Positions 60,750-64,000 of a stretch of DNA of 64,000 nucleotides are shown here, piece by piece. Source of the DNA: Candidatus Azobacteroides sp. (lineage in GTDB: Bacteria > Bacteroidota > Bacteroidia > Bacteroidales > Azobacteroidaceae); NCBI GenBank assembly GCA_009778655.1, contig WRFZ01000182.1, forward strand, positions 47,680 through 111,679, given 5' to 3'. A program made the translations under genes and the position numbers. Position 1 is the first letter of the stretch. Each line of letters begins with the position of its first letter. The notes beneath the pieces were generated by a model, which worked only from the letters and a program-made list of their open reading frames with translations, was not told the DNA's origin and searched no databases.

Positions 60750-63700
60750 ATGAACGGTACACTCTTTAAAAGAACAATGATTCTGTGCCTGCTTTTTGCT
60801 TTCACGGGAAGTTATGCTCAAATTCTTCCCCGATGGGAGCGGATTCAGCCCAAATATGAAACGGCCGATGTTTTTGTTGCCGGATTCAATGTGATGGACT
60901 ATGGCGCCGACCCGACCGGAACTACCGACCAAACGCATTTATTCCAACAATTGCTGGATAGTTTAGGCTCGCGTACAATCAACAAAGGAACGCGGTGGAA
61001 TGACGTACCCAACGGTGGAATACTTTACGTACCGGAGGGAAAATATTTGTTTCGCGGTTCATTGACATTGCCTAAAGGCGTTACTATTCGCGGCGATTGG
61101 GAAAAACCGGTCAAAGGACAACCGATCAAAGGTACGATTTTGATGTCCGCTAACCCGAACGCCAAAGGAAATGATGTGCAGGTTTTAACTGCCTACGAAA
61201 TTCGATCGTTTATTATTTTACAGCCCTCGTCTGCGGTAAGAGATATAAATATCTGGTATCCGGAACAAGACGCGGACAACATTGTCGCTTATCCTCCGGC
61301 AATTTTGCTTGGAGATAAAGATTACTGGGGAAATGATTATACTCTTGTTTCTCATGTTACTTTAGTAAATGCTTATGACGGCGTTATTTTCTCACGCTTG
61401 AACGGAGGAGGCGCTCCGAATTGCTACGGCGTTTACGGAACGCCGTTGAAACGTGGTATTGAGATTGACAATATTGCTGAAGTGGGACGCATTGACAATG
61501 TTGATTTTTCACCGGATTATTGGGCCGGATCGGGATTGCCCGGATCGCCTTCGATTAACGGGCCGCATAAATCCTACATTGCAGAAAATGCAACCGCCGT
61601 AGTGATGCGCCGGAACGATTGGTCGTTCATCGGCACGGTGAAAGCGGAAGGATACAATATCGGTTATCGTCTCGATTTATCATACAATCCCGATACGAAC
61701 GGAAATCGCACGGCGCCCAACGGACACAACTACGGAATGGAATTTACCGATTGTAAATACGGAGTATATGTAGCCGCCGTTTCCGGAGCCGGAATGATGT
61801 TCTATAATTATACGCTTACCGACTGCGACTACGGCTTCTTTTTTGCCGGAGCGCCGGGCGGAGTCGTTCAAATCCAAGGTTGCCGGATTACCGCCAATTC
61901 CGCATCGCTCTACGCTCCACAGATTAATAATACGAAAATTATCATAAACCAATCGGTTATCAACAAGGGGCCGGTGGATATACGGGGCGGATTAGCATCC
62001 GTTGTGAATTGCGATTTCAATAATGATCCGGATCAAATCATTCTGGGACCGAATGCGAGAGCAATCATCACCGGTAATCGCTTCAAAAAGGAAGCATCCG
62101 TAAAAAATGTCTCTCTATATGAATGTATCATTGATCACGATCCGATTGAAATGAGTCCTCTGCCGGATTTCCCTTACAAAAATCAATACGATTTCGTACA
62201 AAAACCGTCCGGAAACGCTTATTACGTAGCAACGGATAACGGAGTTTCCGTAGAAGCGGACGATAACAGCGACGCCTTACAAGCGCTGTTGGATCGGGCT
62301 GAAAATGAAGGAGGCGGTTTGATTTTTATTCCTCCCGGTCACTACAATTTCCGAAAACCCATTCGCATTCCAACAGGTGTTGAACTGAAAGGTTCGGTTG
62401 ACACCCCTACTCTACCGATGGGCGCCGGAACGGTAATGGAAATTTATGCCGGAAAAGGAGAAGAGGAAGACGAAACTCCGTTTATCAGTATGGAACCGGG
62501 AAGCGGTATCCGCGGATTTGTCATGGATTATCCGGAACAAGTGGTTCAATTATTGACGGAACCGGAACTAAACGGCGGCGATGTGTATCATTATCCATAC
62601 ACCATTCGCGGAAATAAAGACGTTTATATCGTTAATATTGCATTTAGAGCTTGCTATCGAGGAATTGACCTTTATACAAACGCTTGCGACAATCATTTCG
62701 TTGATTATCCGGCCGGTCATGTGTTTAAAACCGGCATCCGGGTCGGCGGAGGTTCGAAAGGAGGACACATTTACAACGCCCAATTCAATCAAATCGCTTA
62801 CGGCTCCGGCGGGGAAACCAAATTCGGAGCGTGGCCTAATTCGCCGGATAATACTCAACCCGATCAAGCCAAATACAATAAAGAATACGACTTGGCCTAT
62901 GCCTATTGTTGGAACAATCTGGATTTTCTCATTTTGGAAGATTGTGAAGATCAAGTGATGTTCAATAACTTTGATTTCGGATCGAACCGTGGATTCATTC
63001 TCGCTTCCGAAAATGGAAAAGGTCCGCAAGGCATTTCATTGGGACAAGGAATTGACCAGGGAATGAATGCGTTTTATATTGGTGATGTCGGAGAAAAAGG
63101 GTTCAACTTCATCAACTCGCAAATCGTAACCACCGCTCCCGGAAATCCGGGCGAAGTGCAACAAACCTACAAAGACAATAACCGATACATCCAAGTGGAT
63201 CCGAATTTTAAAAAGAAAGTTACTTTCTTCGGCGCTGATTTTTGGGGACAGCCGCAAAACATTTCCGTTGATGTATTGAACGGAACGCTTGAACTGCAAG
63301 CGGGCAACTTTTCCAATTCCGGACAAAGAACATTCGCTTCGGTTCAACCGGACGCTGCATTCGATGTCATCGGAACCAATATCAATCCGATAAACTCGTT
63401 GTTAACATCCGGTTCGGAACCTTCGTTCTACATTCAATCGTCCATGGTTAACTCCGAGTATGCGGATACCGCATCTTGCGGATTATGGTTTAATAACTTG
63501 GATCAAACGGCATCTTCTTCTCCAAACGGAGGAGCTTTTCTCCCCCGAGTCGCTTGGATTGCAACGGCTTCCGTTTACAACGACGACGCCGGGTTGAGTT
63601 TAGACGGCGATTTGAATACCCGTTGGTCAACTTCGACCGAACGACAGAAACCGGGTCAATGGTTCATGGTGGATATGTTGACCGAACAAATTTTTACAGG

Positions 63701-64000
63701 AATATATATGGAAACCGGAGGCGCCTCTTATTATCCGGTAAATTATAAAGTTCTCATCTCATCCGACGGCGAAAATTGGATAGAGGTTGCCTCCGGAGGA
63801 AATTCCAACCAAATCGGTTTTGATAAGCAAACCGCCCGGTATGTAAAAGCGGAACAAACCGGTTCCGGTATATCCGCTTGGCGAATTGCCGAGTTTTATG
63901 TTACCAATACCGACATACCTCCCTATACCGGAATTGAATACGCTTCCCCGGAAGATATTCTTGTATGGTTTTCCGACGGACAAATTCACACAATGGGAAT
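60750..64000 (+). CDS. Beta-helix (pectate-lyase-3/GH55-like) protein with F5/8C domain, partial
   Basis: The frame starts at 60750 (MNGTLFKRTMILCLLFAFTG, then SYAQ, a signal peptide) and runs open through the right edge (at least 1,083 residues). Two halves each open with a pectate-lyase-3-type segment: NVMDYGADPTGTTDQTHLFQ then GGILYVPEGKYLFRGSLTLP, and later DDNSDALQALLDRAENEGGG then LIFIPPGHYNFRKPIRIPTG. These form paired right-handed beta-helices as in GH55-like enzymes. A discoidin (F5/8 type C, CBM32-like) domain follows at about 930-1050 (WIATASVYNDDAGLSLDGDL, NTRWSTSTERQKPGQWFMVD). It follows the GH92 gene by 63 bases. Role in host or plant glycan degradation is inferred; the C-terminus, where a sorting domain would be expected, is cut off. 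Confidence 0.8.
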   Translation, partial: MNGTLFKRTMILCLLFAFTGSYAQILPRWERIQPKYETADVFVAGFNVMDYGADPTGTTDQTHLFQQLLDSLGSRTINKGTRWNDVPNGGILYVPEGKYLFRGSLTLPKGVTIRGDWEKPVKGQPIKGTILMSANPNAKGNDVQVLTAYEIRSFIILQPSSAVRDINIWYPEQDADNIVAYPPAILLGDKDYWGNDYTLVSHVTLVNAYDGVIFSRLNGGGAPNCYGVYGTPLKRGIEIDNIAEVGRIDNVDFSPDYWAGSGLPGSPSINGPHKSYIAENATAVVMRRNDWSFIGTVKAEGYNIGYRLDLSYNPDTNGNRTAPNGHNYGMEFTDCKYGVYVAAVSGAGMMFYNYTLTDCDYGFFFAGAPGGVVQIQGCRITANSASLYAPQINNTKIIINQSVINKGPVDIRGGLASVVNCDFNNDPDQIILGPNARAIITGNRFKKEASVKNVSLYECIIDHDPIEMSPLPDFPYKNQYDFVQKPSGNAYYVATDNGVSVEADDNSDALQALLDRAENEGGGLIFIPPGHYNFRKPIRIPTGVELKGSVDTPTLPMGAGTVMEIYAGKGEEEDETPFISMEPGSGIRGFVMDYPEQVVQLLTEPELNGGDVYHYPYTIRGNKDVYIVNIAFRACYRGIDLYTNACDNHFVDYPAGHVFKTGIRVGGGSKGGHIYNAQFNQIAYGSGGETKFGAWPNSPDNTQPDQAKYNKEYDLAYAYCWNNLDFLILEDCEDQVMFNNFDFGSNRGFILASENGKGPQGISLGQGIDQGMNAFYIGDVGEKGFNFINSQIVTTAPGNPGEVQQTYKDNNRYIQVDPNFKKKVTFFGADFWGQPQNISVDVLNGTLELQAGNFSNSGQRTFASVQPDAAFDVIGTNINPINSLLTSGSEPSFYIQSSMVNSEYADTASCGLWFNNLDQTASSSPNGGAFLPRVAWIATASVYNDDAGLSLDGDLNTRWSTSTERQKPGQWFMVDMLTEQIFTGIYMETGGASYYPVNYKVLISSDGENWIEVASGGNSNQIGFDKQTARYVKAEQTGSGISAWRIAEFYVTNTDIPPYTGIEYASPEDILVWFSDGQIHTMG

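Noticed and set aside
1..64000. CRISPR arrays, tRNA or rRNA genes, complete insertion sequences
   Set aside because: I looked for repeat-spacer regularity, cloverleaf-type GTTCRANNC motifs and transposase motifs and found none that I could support.

Overview
The window looks like chromosome from an anaerobic member of the Bacteroidota, most likely order Bacteroidales. Signs of this are: LpxC fused to FabZ between lpxD and lpxA; secreted proteins with type IX secretion (T9SS) C-terminal sorting domains and a gingipain-type C25 peptidase; repeated promoters of the Bacteroidota form TTTG-N19/20-TAnnTTTG; and start codons that mostly lack a Shine-Dalgarno sequence. No tRNA, rRNA, CRISPR array or intact transposase is visible.

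Layout. 1-1400: edge of a small-peptide locus (partial ABC-2-like permease, double-glycine leader peptide, small HTH regulator) with a long palindrome in the regulator's upstream region. 1.6-6.3 kb: amino-acid permease, rRNA methyltransferase and a three-gene phospholipid set. 6.4-7.8 kb: one secreted hypothetical gene and a broken methyltransferase gene. 8-12.1 kb: an AT-rich restriction-modification island (C-protein-like regulator, lone PD-(D/E)XK nuclease, HsdM, HsdS) with palindromic operators and no helicase/translocase. 12.3-15.1 kb: metA and a U32 peptidase-family gene. 15.2-22.3 kb: minus-strand cluster of secreted proteins (S74 chaperone/T9SS protein, beta-propeller/T9SS protein, C25 peptidase split by a frameshift from an FG-GAP region).

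23.1-33.2 kb: a long minus-strand housekeeping stretch (antiporter, miaA, acidic protein, lpxA, lpxC-fabZ, lpxD, HD hydrolase, pyrF, prfA), interrupted between pyrF and prfA by a small phage-type nuclease-like gene and two matching hairpins. 33.3-37.9 kb: plus-strand operon cdaA, tsaC-like, sugar-phosphate transferase, clcA-like channel. 37.9-41.4 kb: AraC regulator with upstream direct repeats, a 21-bp inverted repeat pair that could bound an invertible segment, and a large secreted fibrinogen-like protein. 41.5-49.3 kb: rplS, an orphan hdrA, a TPR protein, hicB, tex, ompA.

49.5-64 kb: a macroglobulin/TonB-plug surface protein, a possible small RNA, a DUF3800 gene, the nickel-pincer cofactor operon larE-larB-larC with a divergent nickel transporter, a DJ-1/PfpI protein, and the start of a glycan-degrading pair (GH92 mannosidase lipoprotein and a beta-helix/F5/8C protein that runs off the right edge).

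The best candidates for undescribed biology are the twin hairpins at 31.45-31.62 kb, the motorless restriction-modification island, the double-glycine peptide locus, and the inverted-repeat segment at 39.29-39.45 kb. All functional statements rest on reading motifs by eye; no search was run.
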